In this document: piece by piece, positions 23,561-35,945 of the stretch
How the letters are laid out: each line of letters starts with the position of its first letter
Numbering within the stretch: position 1 is the first letter of the stretch
Source of the DNA: Lateolabrax maculatus
Lineage: Eukaryota > Chordata > Actinopteri > Acropomatiformes > Lateolabracidae
Length of the DNA: 64,000 nt
Assembly: GCA_031216445.1 (NCBI GenBank)
Contig: CM062218.1
Span: 16,739,001 to 16,803,000, forward strand
Reading direction: 5' to 3'
Made by a program: the position numbers and the translations under genes
Notes under the pieces: model-generated
Database searches by the model: none
Told to the model about the DNA's origin: nothing
What the model saw: only the letters and a program-made list of their open reading frames with translations

Positions 23561-24390
23561 TTTGTGTTCTTTGAAAATAAATCCCATAGCTCATATGTAT
23601 ACGTAGCTATCCCTCCAACTTAAATGATTTCCCCTGTCACTCACTCTTGACATTTTATAACTCCCCTTCTCTCAGCTCACCCCTTCTTCCCCTCTCCCCT
23701 TTTCCCCCCTCTTTCGTTTTCAGCCTTCGGTGTCAGGGTCTCTTGCTTCAGTCCATCGGTCTCGGAGGGTTTTGAGGTAAATGGACAAGGTGAGGTTCAA
23801 GGTGAAGCCAATGGGGAGTTTAAAAGAGGGAGAAAGAGAGAAGATGTAAGGGTCAGCAGTGACGGAGAGCCTGGGAGATGAGGGACAGGGTCAGCAGAGA
23901 AGCCCGATGAAGTTCCTGAAGCGGAATGAATTAAGGAAGGAGGAGGATGGTAAGGTTGATGGTGAGGTGAAAAGGGAAGGAAACAGGAGGAGGGGAGATG
24001 ATTTATGGGTGAAATGATAAAAGGGGGAGGGAAGGTTCCAGGAAGTGATTGTTGGGTAATACTCAGTAATAGCAGGACTCCCTTTAAGCCCAACAACATT
24101 CATTGAGGACAGTATTTTTCTGAACAAAAATGTTTCTTTTTTTTCTGAAAGCAAGCTGTTTAACCTCCCAGTGGAGAGAGATCATTCTACTCACTAATGT
24201 AAATCAAGGGTTTTCCTAAATTAAGTGGCATGCGTTTGATGGAAGTTAAGTGTTTTGCCCTACTGATGTTTGTGTCTGAAGACGATTCTGAAGAAAAGGT
24301 TTATTTGCATTAAAAGCAAGTGGAATTATCTCTTATCTCTGAAAAATACAAAAGATCTTGAACCCTAATTTGACTGAGACATTTTTAAAT

Positions 24391-24655
24391 GAATAGTCAA
24401 CACTTTGGGAAATAATAATAATTGCTTCCTTCGCAAGAGTAAGAGAAGATAAAAATGTCGATATCATTCACAAGAGTGCTTGAATATTTACAGCACGTAA
24501 CATACCTTAAAACTACCGTTTTCAAATAAATGAGATACAACATGTTTATTAGTGAGCTTGTGAGTGGTGTGTAGTTTTTAAAAAACTTTGGACAGAGCCA
24601 GACTAGCTGTTTCCTGTTGCCTCTAGGCTTTATGCTAAGCAAGGCTAAACACGTC
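24391..24655. repeat. Two segments of a common fish repeat, apparently in opposite orientation
   Basis: Segment A (about 24391-24460: AGTCAACACTTTGGGAAATA, then GCAAGAGTAAGAGAAGAT) and segment B (about 24525-24655: TTTGGACAGAGCCAGACTAG, then GGCTTTATGCTAAGCAAGGC) both match a repeat I recall from percomorph genomes. Relative to that remembered consensus, B is inverted with respect to A. The consensus is from memory, so the inversion needs an alignment. Confidence 0.6.
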
Positions 24656-24675
24656 CTCACTCCAGCTCTGTTTTT

Positions 24676-24777
24676 TTAAAGCGAAACTTGGGAATGTTCA
24701 ACCCTATCTCTATCTCCATTTGTCCACCTAACTCGGATGGATAGAGATAAGGTTGAAAATTGACAGTTTCCCTTTAA
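24676..24777. mobile_element. Short fold-back (MITE-like) element
   Basis: Inner arms 24697-24714 and 24740-24757 pair at 17 of 18 positions (CAACCYTATCTCTATC core). The complementarity continues outward, with gaps, to TTAAAGCGAAACT (from 24676) and AGTTTCCCTTTAA (to 24777). The 102-bp unit therefore has nearly full-length terminal inverted repeats around a 25-base loop and is bounded by TTAA on both sides. No transposase is encoded. Superfamily is not assigned. Confidence 0.6.
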
Positions 24778-25345
24778 CACAGAGGCATGAGATTGATCTC
24801 AAAAATGTCCCAAAAGGTTGTACTATTGCTTAAAGATTGGCGTGAATCCTGCGGAGGTAACCAACATGACTGTCAAACATAATCATGTGGTCATTATGAT
24901 GACAGTTAGCCTCCATGGGGTTCATTTAAACCCATCCATTGAAACACTACTTTTCGTTGAGTAGGTCAATTGTCCTTGTTTCTGCTCTTTCCTTCTCTCT
25001 CTCTCTCTCATTCGATATTCAGTGCAGCCATTCAGGTCAGTTCTAATTACTGGGGTCCAATTGGAATTGGCTTTTCAATTTTTGACGCTGCGGTGGTGGA
25101 AATCACAAGGTGCCAGTGCCAGCTTTTCTCCCACCCCCACCTCGCCGCTCAGCGCCCTCCTAGTATGACTTAATATGCCTGATACATTCACCTCACTGCG
25201 CCAACACTTTGCAATGCAGTGTGACTGTGTATGTTTGTGTGAGTGTGAGTGAGAGAAAGAAAGATGAGTCTATTACTGTAAGTCACCACAAGGCCAGCCA
25301 GTATGTGTGGTGAGAGTTGTGTTCAGACAGTGAGAATGTGAATAC

Positions 25346-25367
25346 GTGTGTGTGTGTGTGTGTGTGT
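25346..25367. repeat. (GT)n microsatellite
   Basis: Eleven GT units within a longer GT/GA-rich passage (about 25220-25410). Confidence 0.95.
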
Positions 25368-26572
25368 CCGAGTGCGTGCGGGTGAGAGAGAGGGTACGTG
25401 CACGTGTACATCACCGTGTTATAGGGAAAAATTGTGGAAGAATAGCAGAAAGAATAAAAGGAGGCATCTCTGGGAAGCGAGGGAAGGATGGGAGTGGCAG
25501 AAAGAACCTGGGTCTCTCTCGTCTGTCTTTCCTTGAGTCCGCAGTGCAGGAGAAGAGAAGATTAAAGTGGAGACGCTGCTTTTGAAGTTGGGCAATGTAA
25601 AAGAGGCAGCAGCTACTACATGCATAGACGCGCACACACACACACACAAACACACACACAGTGGCTTCTTCCCTATAGCCTAGTAAAGCGAGGGAAATAT
25701 CAATGCTGCTCTGACTGCCTTTGATTCAAACTGCCGTTATGTGATCCCTCACAACGTTTTAACATTTATTTCGCCTCAACCACAAAAACACCCCTTCAAA
25801 AAAAATCGAATCCCATCCCCTATATAAATGGGAGCAAGGTGATGAAGAAGTCAGCTCGATTAAGTCCTAAATGAGTTGTGTTTGTGGCCGTTGTGGGGAT
25901 TTGGAGCCTGGGTCCACACAGATACACTGGCAGCCCCAAAGACCACTCACTATCAAAGACGGGGATGCAAATTACCACTGTAAATGTTTGCAGTGGTGGT
26001 AAATAAGAGGATTAATCGTCCACTTTCGACACTCGCACATAGAGAGAGACACTCTCCCCAAGCCATGTGAAAGAGGCCTAAATATGAGTCTGATGCAGAA
26101 ATGTCAAGAGGTAATTGTACGAGTAATACTCAGACTGGTGAAATGTCAGACTCACCCTCCCATTAGTGAGTAGACTCCAACATGCACCCTAATGCCATTC
26201 ATTACAGGCATATGGACGCTTCCGAAACCGATGATAAACAATGATCATCGACCACTCAATGGTAATGATTGTGCTCGTGTTATACCCCGCATGATGCTTT
26301 TTAATGTACCATCTGGGGGACTGTCAGTGCGCTTGAGCAGTAGGATGTGTTTCAGGCACACCTACACTCATTTCTGTGTGTGTGTATAGTGACATCAATT
26401 CCCAGCCTTCACATCAATCTGCATTTATGGACATCGACATGTGCCAAGCAGTCACGAAGACTGATCAGGCTTATAGTGTCACTGGATTACAGTGAAGTGC
26501 CCGAAGTGACAAATCCCGAATAATATTGCTGATGACACTCCAGAAGAGCAGTCTTCAGCTCATAAAGCTGTT

Positions 26573-26593
26573 TGTGTGTGTGTGTGTGTGTGT
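26573..26593. repeat. (TG)n microsatellite
   Basis: Ten uninterrupted TG units. Confidence 0.95.
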
Positions 26594-27994
26594 ATGTGCG
26601 CGCCCAGTATGGGGAGGAACTGTCCAAAATAACCCCAGAAACACACAGGCCTCCTAATGTGAATATATTGGATTTTAATGTCCTTGTCAAGTCGAATGGT
26701 TTCCCATTTGAATTCTCTGGAGGCTGGTACAAGCGCACTCCGTAGCTGCTTTCCTACTTGACCTAAAATTCCCTTTAGCTGCATAAAAAAAAGATGGTGC
26801 TAGCCTTTCTTGTTCTTTGGCTTCATCTTTTTGCATCATTCCCTTGGACTGCTCTTCTCTCTCGCTTGCTCTCGCCTCGAGACAGCGGAAGATTTAACGG
26901 ATTTACCTGCTTTATTCACATGCGGCATTAGGCTGAATCTGCTGTTTGCATTTTACTTTTTTGCTTTCTTTTTCCTGTCTCTTCCATTATCCATCCATCC
27001 ATCGATCCAACAGTATAGGTAATATACAATTACTTAACATTGTAAGACTTAGATGTTTACATAGTGGAGTTTTACACACATCACTAAATTAAATGGGGCT
27101 GCTAGACACAAACCAGTTCTTATGATGTTGTACATCAACTATTTACACCAAGTACAGTAACTGCCAGGTAACTGTAAAAAACTAATGTTAGCTTGATAAT
27201 ATATGGACCAGGTAACTTTTACTTTTAGTCTTTACATTTGAGGAATTGATTACAGATACATTTTTAGCCTCTGCTCTCGATTCATTATTGCACACCTCAG
27301 CAGCATCAGAAGTATCCACCCTCAACTCCGGAAGTTTACACCTTGTGTACACAATTAATATTCAGTGCCCAGGCCTCTGAAGCCAGTAGCAGAACAGAGC
27401 CTCTCCTTTCCTGACAGACACAGCTTCACCACCGGTATTAATTAAGCGAAATAAGCCTCTTTCAGCCTCTTACCCCAGAATGTCTTCCCGCAGGTTTAGC
27501 CTCACTGTGGATTTTGTCTGTGTCGGGCGCAAACCCTCAGTTTCCCAGGAAATAAACCACCCAGTTGTGGCGCTGTAGTGGCAAAGAATGCACACCACAG
27601 TCATTCTCTCCAAATCCACCACCCATTGCAAACTAACACTTTAGTTTTCAAACATTTTGTATACCTTTTGTTGAAAACATATTGAGTTAAACCACTTTCA
27701 ACATTTTGTCAACTTCGGTTTGAGCCTCCACTGAGAGAATGATCAGCCAGGACTTTTTGTCCCCAGACACTGAACCCTCTTCTTAATCAGGCCTGAGATG
27801 TTCAGAATGCAGAAAATACACACAGGTTTTATACGCTGAAAACGACTAAATGACCAAATGTTAGCAAAGTTATCACAATTATGTATGTTCTCACTCATTG
27901 TAGGCTGCATTAATAGCTTACTATTAACTCTGATACTCACACCTTTCTCCATGCATACAGATATAAATAAAACAATGGAATAAAATCCAAGAGT

Positions 27995-28046
27995 ATGGAT
28001 TGCAGGACCTTAGATGCATACATGCATCTAAGGTCCTGCAATCCAT
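27995..28046. repeat. Perfect inverted repeat, two 25-bp arms with a 2-bp spacer
   Basis: Left arm 27995-28019 starts ATGGATTGCAGGACC; right arm 28022-28046 ends GGTCCTGCAATCCAT and is its exact reverse complement; the spacer is AC. The flanking bases (T and T) break the symmetry. No gene or known element is recognised around it. Confidence 0.95.
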
Positions 28047-28774
28047 TTCTTCATCTTTAAACATGCAGAACACTCTTTCTACAAACACACACACACTTAG
28101 AAGCACACACTTTACCATCAGAGATGATTCAAGCTCTCAGGCTTGCTGTCTGTGTCTCTGAAAGGACTCCTGCCTCACGTACTGTACACCCAGAGAAAAA
28201 ACACTTGAATTATTGAAGGCAGAAGGAGAAGGATGGGGAGTGAGCAGGGAACTTGGACATGAAGGAATGAGAAAAAAAAGTGGACGGGCAGACTGAGGTA
28301 TAGTTAGACAGAAATGGAGGGAGAAGTGGGAAGGCATGGAGACAGTTTGGGAAGGAGTAGACAGTACAAGGAAATGCATGAGAGGGCGGAGATCCCAAAG
28401 GAGGCAGAGAGGAGAAGAGACAGGAAGAAAGAGAGGTGGAGGTAAGTAGAATGTGTAGTTTTCCCTGTGGCTTGTTTGCCTGCTGATGTAAAGAGGAAAT
28501 GGCTAGATCAGCAGGGGCTTTTACCTACACTGGGTTTAACTAGTTGTGGAAATACATGCGTGCCACACACACACATAAAAGTACATGCCCCACGGGACAG
28601 TGGGAGATGAAGGGAAAGAAAAACAGACACTATGCAGTAATGTCTTCTTCATGCTCAGGTTACACTGCTCAAGAGAGCTGCAGAGGCTGTTGGGCTTTTT
28701 GCACTTTATTGCTCATGTTTATTTGTGCAAACTTTTGTGAGCATGAGCGAGTGGAGAGAGGGACACACTATGCG

Positions 28775-28780
<6 letters not shown>

Positions 28781-28811
<31 letters not shown>
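28781..28811. repeat. (TG)n microsatellite
   Basis: Fifteen TG units. A CA/CG-rich run follows about 105 bases later (28916-28938), so local RNA pairing is possible. Confidence 0.95.
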
Positions 28812-28818
<7 letters not shown>

Positions 28819-29876
28819 CTATAAACTGGCAAATCTACCGGGGCTCTGACTTCCCCTGTTGTTGGCTTTGTATCAGCTCCCAGCTGAACATGGCTGCAGA
28901 TCAATGTCATCTCCAACACACACACACGCGCGCACACATGGACTTGTTTGCAGTTTAAACAGCAGGTGGCACAGATAGCAACCACTTAATCCGCAGCCAT
29001 TTGGACAACTGAATGTGACACCCAAAATGTTTATTCCCTCTACCCTCTTTCCTTCTTTGCTATCCGTCCGTCTATCTATCTGTCAATCCATCCATCCATT
29101 TTCTCTGTCAAATTATTTATTTATTTATTTTAAAGCGTAATTTAACTCCCCACGAATATGTTGTTTGTTTGTTCACCTATCACAGGGGAGAAATGTGATA
29201 ATCTCTCTATGACGGCAGGCTTTTCACCCGGACGTGATCATGTTGAGCAAACTAGTTTGCTTGGAGCATGCCCCCACCTTAAGAGTGTGGAGGCAGGGGT
29301 GGTCGATGAGCTTGTAATACTTGAACTTTCACTGAAGTTTGTGTCCTGTTTTTACCATAACTATGACTTTCCAAACCTTAAACCAAGCAGTTTTGTGTCC
29401 TAACCTTAACATTACCTTGACTATGCAGTATAGATTATGCACTTTAACCACTATCTTTCCCTAACCAAACCTTTAATATTAAGGAATATTTTTGAATGCC
29501 CAATGCCAACTAAATCCATTAGTGCCAAATGCAGAAACTTTAACTTTAAGTTAGTGATGCCAAAAGACGCAGTGTTTTTAATTGGCAAGTGCTAAAACAC
29601 AACAACAGTGAATGCTAAATACAGAACATGTCAAAATCAAACTCATAAAGAAATTGCTGTTATGGAAATATCTCCAGCATGAGGTCCTTTGAGGTTTATC
29701 TACCTTTTTATTTACTGCTCCGTTCCTGAGTGCTGTGTATTCACCTACACCTCAGTGATTAAAGTTGAAGTGTGGCAAAGTTCTGGCAAGGTATTTCTCT
29801 CTGACTGACAACGTTGCCTCCTCATTGTGAAAGCTGTCAGCCGGCATGTATTTACTGCTGGCCAGCTGTGATGACG

Positions 29877-29878
<2 letters not shown>

Positions 29879-29909
<31 letters not shown>
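29879..29909. repeat. (CA)n microsatellite
   Basis: About fifteen uninterrupted CA units. Confidence 0.95.
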
Positions 29910-29911
<2 letters not shown>

Positions 29912-32039
29912 GCTGGGCTGCCGTTCAATTCCTGGCCAACACAGCAAGATGGGTTTCCAAGTGTGTATGCGTGCACAGGCATCCATACATGTAGAGTGTT
30001 TATTGGCGAAGCATTCTCCTCCCACATCTGCAGATCACTCGTCCTCAGGGAGGCCTCCCCCCCGCTTTCATCAAGCCCCATGGAAAAGTGGGAAATAATT
30101 AAGGGGTGAATAGAGTGAAGTGGAAAAGTATAGATGAGGTAGGAAGTACAGTGGCACATGAAAGAGCAAAAGAGAGAGAGAGATAGCGAGAGATCGAGCT
30201 TTAGCTAAAGTAAGGAAAAGGAGCAAGGCATGTGGCGCGGTGAAGGCTCTACCGGTCACCATGGCAACCCTTTAAAGGCCGATCCCCAATGCAATTAGAG
30301 TGGCTTTGAGGCAGCCAGTCTGAGGGCAGAGTATGAAAAATAATGGCAAGAATGAACAGACAGACTTAAGGGAAACAACCCAACTGAATGAATGAAAACC
30401 TGCTATTATGTGACCAAGTGTGTAATTGTATGGGATGATTCGTGGGGGGTGTCCATTCTTCTACCCTGGATGTGGGAATTTTAATAATGAAGACTCCTCT
30501 GGAAAGGCATGTTTATGGGTTGTTTCTCAAGTGTGTGTTTGTGTGCAAGCTAGCGTGTGTGCATACATTTATGTAGGTTTATGTGAGAGAGTCAAAGAAC
30601 GCAGTGAAAAAAAACACTGTAGGTCATTTATTGATACCTTTGATCGCAGAATCAAAAGGCAAAAGCAAACTTACACACGTTAGCAATACTTCAACAAGAC
30701 AAGAGAGAGGGAGCGAGAGGAGGCAGAGGTTTGATTCATGTAGCACAGAGGGATAAAGGCTTAAGCTCAGGCCGCCAAGGTGATATTATCAATGAAATTA
30801 AACCTGAGAACTCGGAAGTATTATTGCATTCAATCCTCTCAAGTCCTATCTAAGCTCATTAAGCGCAAAAGCGCATAACACATCCAGGCACGATGAGTAC
30901 CATTTTCTTTGGTGGACAAAAGATCTGGTTCGTACTTATGCTTAAACTAACAAATATCTAACAGTTTGTGCGCTACTTCTGTGTCCAACACAAAAGCAAC
31001 ATGCAGACTACACATTTAGGTTGCGTCATGAGGGGGCTCGGCTGTCCATCCGATGAGGATCACATTGATCAGGTCATCTTCACACTGCGGATCAACTGCA
31101 CATTATTAAGCACACAGACTGAGGAGTTTTAGACCATTCGGCTCTTGCGATCGTCATCATAACCAGTATCTGACTTGGAAATACCATTCATGTCAACAGC
31201 TAAGTCCTAATTACAACCTGGAAACTTGGAGCCAAATAATGTGGACGGGTCTGAAAAAGCACGCAAACATGAATGGATTTACGTCCGTTCAATGAAATTA
31301 AATGTAATGTTAATGGATATAATGCAAGAGCGACCATGCACACAACTAAAGGTGTCAGTATGCTTCAAACAAAGAGTTTGTCGGATCATTGAACTGCATC
31401 TGAAACTCCTTCTCCCTTTACTGACTTTGGAAGCAGAAGGCCAGTTGTATGTAGGTGAGAAAGTCGGACAGGATTTAAAGTACTCTCTCTTTTTTCCTTA
31501 TTTACACAACTACTTCTTACAAAAATGTGTGCAACACCGCAAATGCCTGTCCGAAAGTTTGTGCCATTATCCCAATTTGTATAATTCGTAGCCGCCATTA
31601 CGGTAATGTGGTCAGATGAAATTTCTTCAAAGTGCTTTGATTTAAGCACACCCCATCCTTAACTCTTCAACCATACAACCTATGACGTGAATCTTGCCCT
31701 TCACAACCTTTCCATCCCACATGAAATGAACAAAAAATCACGACCACGTTGTTGAGATGGAGGAACATCATTTGCCACAACACCAGCTCTGCAGGGGAAA
31801 TCATGAAGGGTGGTGTGAAATACTCTGAATGCCAACCTTATGAGACGTAGACTCTGCAGCCCGTACATGCAGTGAGTCAACAGCAACGCTTGGAAAGGAA
31901 GCGATGAGGATATTTTTCATTGCACATCCAGGCCAAATTGATGGCTTGTGTTGCGGCCATAGCCTACTGAGTGTTTATAATGTAGCATTTGCACTCCACT
32001 GCCCCGATCCTGCGACCCCCAAAGGGAATTGATTTCTGC

Positions 32040-32640
32040 CGCTCCGCTGCCCTTTCACGTCTCTATCGTCTCTCGTTTTCTCATTCTCTCTAGTTTTTCC
32101 TTTTCCTCTCATCTTCTCTCCTCTCTGGCCCTCTCCTCTTCTCTGTCCTTCTGCTCTTTCTTGTCTTTGTACTTTTTTTTTTTTCGCACACACAAATGCC
32201 TTTATGATTCTGGTCTGTCTTCATCTTCCTCCGTCCTTCATTTCATTCGCTCTTTTGCCCTCGTCCCCCCCTCTGGCGCTCTTGTCATGCCTGCTTGTTT
32301 TATTGCTTCATACAGTATCTCAAAGCCCCCAGCTAGCCTTCGCTTCTCGATTCCTCCACACACGATCTGCTCCCAGTTTCATCTTTCTCCACTGTCGCTC
32401 TGTGCTCATTTTTTTCCCTTCCCTTTCCGTCTCTCCTGTGTTTACACCCTCCATCTGTCTAACCACTTGATCGTCTCCTTTCAGTCTTTTTTCGCTGTTT
32501 GTCTTTCCCTCTCGTCTTCTACTTCTTATTTCTTACCCCTCCTCTCTGTTTGTGCCTCCACCGCCAAGTGTTATCCCTTCCTCCTCTTCTCCGTCTGTCT
32601 CTGTGTTTTGGGTCCTGTCCTCAGCCCACAGCTTGGTTGA
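32040..32640. repeat. Long pyrimidine-rich tract
   Basis: About 600 bases dominated by C and T on the plus strand, giving a spurious 203-codon Ser/Leu/Phe-rich frame (32029-32640) and open alternative phases. It includes a T12 stretch near 32172-32183. Confidence 0.85.
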
Positions 32641-33497
32641 CAAATAGATTATCTTCCCGAATTCACCACATAACCATCTCCAGACCTCTTTATTTAACCA
32701 GCTCCAGCTTTTTTATAGCTGCCATTTATGCATATTGCTACCAACGAGGTGACACCCTCTGACAAGCACATTTTTTCCCTTTTTTCCACAATAAATATGA
32801 ACTCTGACTAATGTTTGTACTCCCTCTTAGCAGCATGTTTAGTTTATACTGGAAACATAGTTATCTCATTTTGGAGCTTTAATTTGAAATGAAAAAGTAC
32901 AATTATTTCATTGTAAGTATCTGATCTTTATGGTTTAAGGAGAACAATTTTTTTTCATGCCTTTTCTGACTTTGCTCAAGCATCAGCAACATGACCTGCA
33001 GTGTCCTCACTCTCAATCTTTCTCTCGTCACTCCGCCCAGGCACAAATATTAATGTGAAGGTGATCCCAGGTGGGCCCTTCTGGTATTAGAGACATATTA
33101 GCTTTGAAGTAGCCTGAAATTAAAGTATATTATTCAATGCGGGCTGTGACTCTCCCCCTGTTCAATATTGGATAGGTTAGCTCAGGTGGTTAGGCTTTTC
33201 AAAACTGCCCTTTTGTGTGAATTATTTAGCATTTTCACAGTGGAAGCCTCCAATAAAGGCCCGGGCCCGTCACACCTGGCCCATATTTCTGTCAGGAAAA
33301 AGTTGTATCAATTGCGGGACTGTGAACTTTAACCGTGACACCAATTGACCTGACATTTCTCCCAAGCTGCACGGAAATGACATTAAAGACAAGTTTCAGA
33401 TGTAATGAAATTAGATATTTGACCTGTGTCCTCCTAATGATGTGGTTCTTTTAGTAATTTCATTTATTTTCACATTGGGTCCACATAGTCTGTCACC

Positions 33498-33520
33498 GTG
33501 TGTGTGTGTGTGTGTGTGTG
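33498..33520. repeat. (GT)n microsatellite
   Basis: Eleven uninterrupted GT units. Confidence 0.95.
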
Positions 33521-34046
33521 CAGAGTTTTATAGTGTGGACAATTCAGCCTTGCCTGAAATAAAGAGCACCTCCACTAATATCACAAGAAATTATTAACTT
33601 TTTATGAAATATAATATTAGTCTTATTAAGCTTCGGGGGAAAAAGGCAGAGTACTACATTACACAGCAAATTAAATTTACATAACGAGTGAGGTGATCTA
33701 GCAACTACAGTGATAATAAGGTGAGATATCAGGATTTGTCTGAGTTTGCTAAGCAGGTCATTATTTGATCATATAGTACAATACATTTGCTTCGCACTTA
33801 TAATCAGAGCAGCACGTTGCAATGTCGGGAAAAAAGTAGGAGGGTAAAATATAACCGATAAACATTTTTAAAATTCAGTATTTGAAATAAAATAAAAACT
33901 GGGGAAACAATTCATTTTAATCACTCTTTTATTTTTGAAAAAAAAGAAATTAATTTGCTCAATGGATTTTTGATGCAAAGGTTGTACGATAGATTCTATA
34001 TGTACCTGTAAAGTATATACGAATCGAGAGAACCGTGTTTGCCTGC

Positions 34047-34069
34047 GTGTGTGTGTGTGTGTGTGTGTA
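34047..34069. repeat. (GT)n microsatellite
   Basis: Eleven GT units, the first of two GT runs within 180 bases. Confidence 0.95.
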
Positions 34070-34185
34070 TGCGTAGGGATGCATTCTTGTGAAGTGCAGC
34101 ATTAGTAAGTCCGTGCTTTCTCTTTGCTATTTAATCTCCATGTCATTATCGCGCCACTCCTGCATGGCATGTGTGCGTCTGCATA

Positions 34186-34197
34186 TGTGTGTGTGTG

Positions 34198-34228
<31 letters not shown>

Positions 34229-34229
34229 T
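34186..34229. repeat. (TG)n microsatellite
   Basis: About twenty-one TG units with one TTT interruption. Confidence 0.95.
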
Positions 34230-34859
34230 TCTCTGCCTCTGTGATTATTACGTAGTGCATACATTAGAAGCTGGATGGCATGTTACCGTGAGAGATTCGC
34301 AGCTGAGGGAACAGGAATTGAATAGAAAGGGAGGAAGATGGATGAGGAAGCATACAGAAGGGACCATGGAGGAGCAGAGGGGACTAAAGATGTTAGGATT
34401 TCTTTGAAGGCATGGGTGGGATACTGTATGATGATGGGTCATACGGGGAGGGGTGGAGGGGTGGGCAGACAGGTGCTATGGTCACAGCCACTGACTGAGT
34501 GAAAGACAGAGGCAGTGTGAAAAATTGATGTGCCCTACTTACAGCAGCTGAGCAGAGACAGGAGAGGGAGGGTGGGAGGCTGGAATGATGTTAGATTTTG
34601 GAAGCAAGGAAACCATGTTGTGCTTTTTCTTCTTTTGTGCATTACATCACGGCAATTTGTTTCTGGGTGTGGGTGTGCGCCTGTAACTCATTTAGCTTCA
34701 TGTTCAGCCGACATGCAGCGCGGCTTTGTTGCTGTTTTTTTTTTAACGTCTGTTGGTGTGTGAATTGTTTTCGAACCAACGGTTCCTCGCTGCTGTTGCC
34801 CTATTAATTTTACAGGCTTAGCTGTACACTAGCCCAAATATAAAGACATTCTTTCTTTC

Positions 34860-34862
<3 letters not shown>

Positions 34863-34908
<46 letters not shown>
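34863..34908. repeat. (CA)n microsatellite
   Basis: About twenty-two CA units, in opposite phase to the GT runs at 34047 and 34186. Confidence 0.95.
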
Positions 34909-34909
<1 letters not shown>

Positions 34910-35811
34910 ACCACTCTGGAGGCCTGGGCCACGCAGCTCTCATTAGCCCATCTCACACTATTCGGCACTGTTTGACCAAGTGGAGCCCTTTATCTGCCCT
35001 CCTCCTATTTAAACGAGGTGGGGAGAAGAGCTGGTCCCTGAATGAGTCAGCAGAATGGAAACCACCGCACGTTAATCAACACTCCCAAACTCCACACAGG
35101 AACAACTAAGAAGCCCTGTCGCTTAAGCCTGTTTGCTCCAAGGAATATCTTAATGACCAAAAAGGATTTATGGAGGTTAAATTGCAAGCCACACTGGGTG
35201 TTGAGTCTTTGTGCTGTTCTCAGCAGCCGGCTTAATGCAATGTAGTGACCACGATTCACCTGAGGCCTGAGATAACTATTACAGAAAACTAGCTCGCAGT
35301 GTTTAACTCTCATCTGCCCACTTGGTAGGTCGGTATGAATTGATGTGTGATACTGAAGGAATGTGAGAAGCTTTGAAGGTTTTGCTTCAAGCCGGCGAGT
35401 CCGTAGCATGTAAATCAGGCGTCACTTTTCTTCATCCTCCCCCACTTCCTGCTTTTCCTGTCTTTTGTTCCTGTCCAGAGCTCCGGGAGTGACAGCATTC
35501 CCATTTGATTGACAAGACAGCCTTCGCCTGTTACCAGGGAGATGGTCCCACAGATACGACAGCGTTTAATTAGCCCTCCAAATAGCACGTCTAATGTGGC
35601 CATGGATACATACATGCTGCCAGTTGACAGAGAAAGACACAACACCTCCAGCCTCAGGTGACAACACATTCAAAGCTATAGAGCATAATCACAAAAATTG
35701 AACATGCTGTCATGCAATATAAAACATAATGAGAACATGTTGTTGTGATGGACAAACGTGAACATATGAAGCTTGGACTGTGTGAAATATACACTTGTAA
35801 CAAGCTTTGGT

Positions 35812-35945
35812 GTCAAGGTGGTCTAGTGCTTAGATAGACTCTTTCAACCATAAAGAAATGGTTCAAGGCCCAGTCCTGAAGTATACAATCCCTGCCTTGA
35901 CCTTTGACCTCCCAAAGGAAAATAAGCTAGAACTCATCTTCTTTG
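35812..35945 (+). mobile_element. Probable tRNA-derived SINE fragment
   Basis: An A-box-like TGGTCTAGTGC (35819-35829) and an exact B-box match GGTTCAAGGCC (35860-35870) have the spacing of a pol III internal promoter, and the following text (CCTTGACCTTTGACCTCC) resembles a SINE body I recall from fish. It does not fold as an intact tRNA and no 3' tail or target duplication was identified. Confidence 0.55.

Larger units (their letters stand above)
20001..30000. other. Intronic region, 20-30 kb
   Basis: No exon is supported. Contents: scattered GT/CA repeats, purine-rich stretches (23790-24010; 28240-28450), parts of a fish repeat in two orientations (24391-24655), a fold-back element (24676-24777), a perfect inverted repeat (27995-28046) and a possible degenerate repeat near 29300-29470. 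Open frames such as 20134-20610 (minus) and 21754-22089 (plus) have no domain signatures. Confidence 0.5.

Noticed and set aside
23323..23587. Spaced repeats resembling a CRISPR array
   Set aside because: These are TG microsatellite blocks with interruptions. There are no unique spacers, and the genome is clearly eukaryotic.
27045..27065. Possible miR-30-like match on the minus strand (TGTAAACATC)
   Set aside because: Similarity ends after the seed, and no hairpin partner was found.
27995..28046. microRNA precursor at the perfect palindrome
   Set aside because: A 2-base spacer gives no proper loop, and perfect pairing to the tip is unlike usual precursors; no known miRNA sequence is seen.
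31226..31591. 121-codon plus-strand frame with more normal composition
   Set aside because: No recognised family, no matching splice sites or promoter, and a length within chance for AT-moderate DNA of this size.
32029..32640. 203-codon plus-strand Ser/Phe/Leu-rich frame that looks like a membrane protein
   Set aside because: All three phases are open over much of the pyrimidine-rich tract, so the hydrophobicity comes from C/T composition.
35812..35890. A functional tRNA gene
   Set aside because: The A and B boxes are present but the flanks do not form an acceptor stem or anticodon arm; a SINE fragment is the better explanation.
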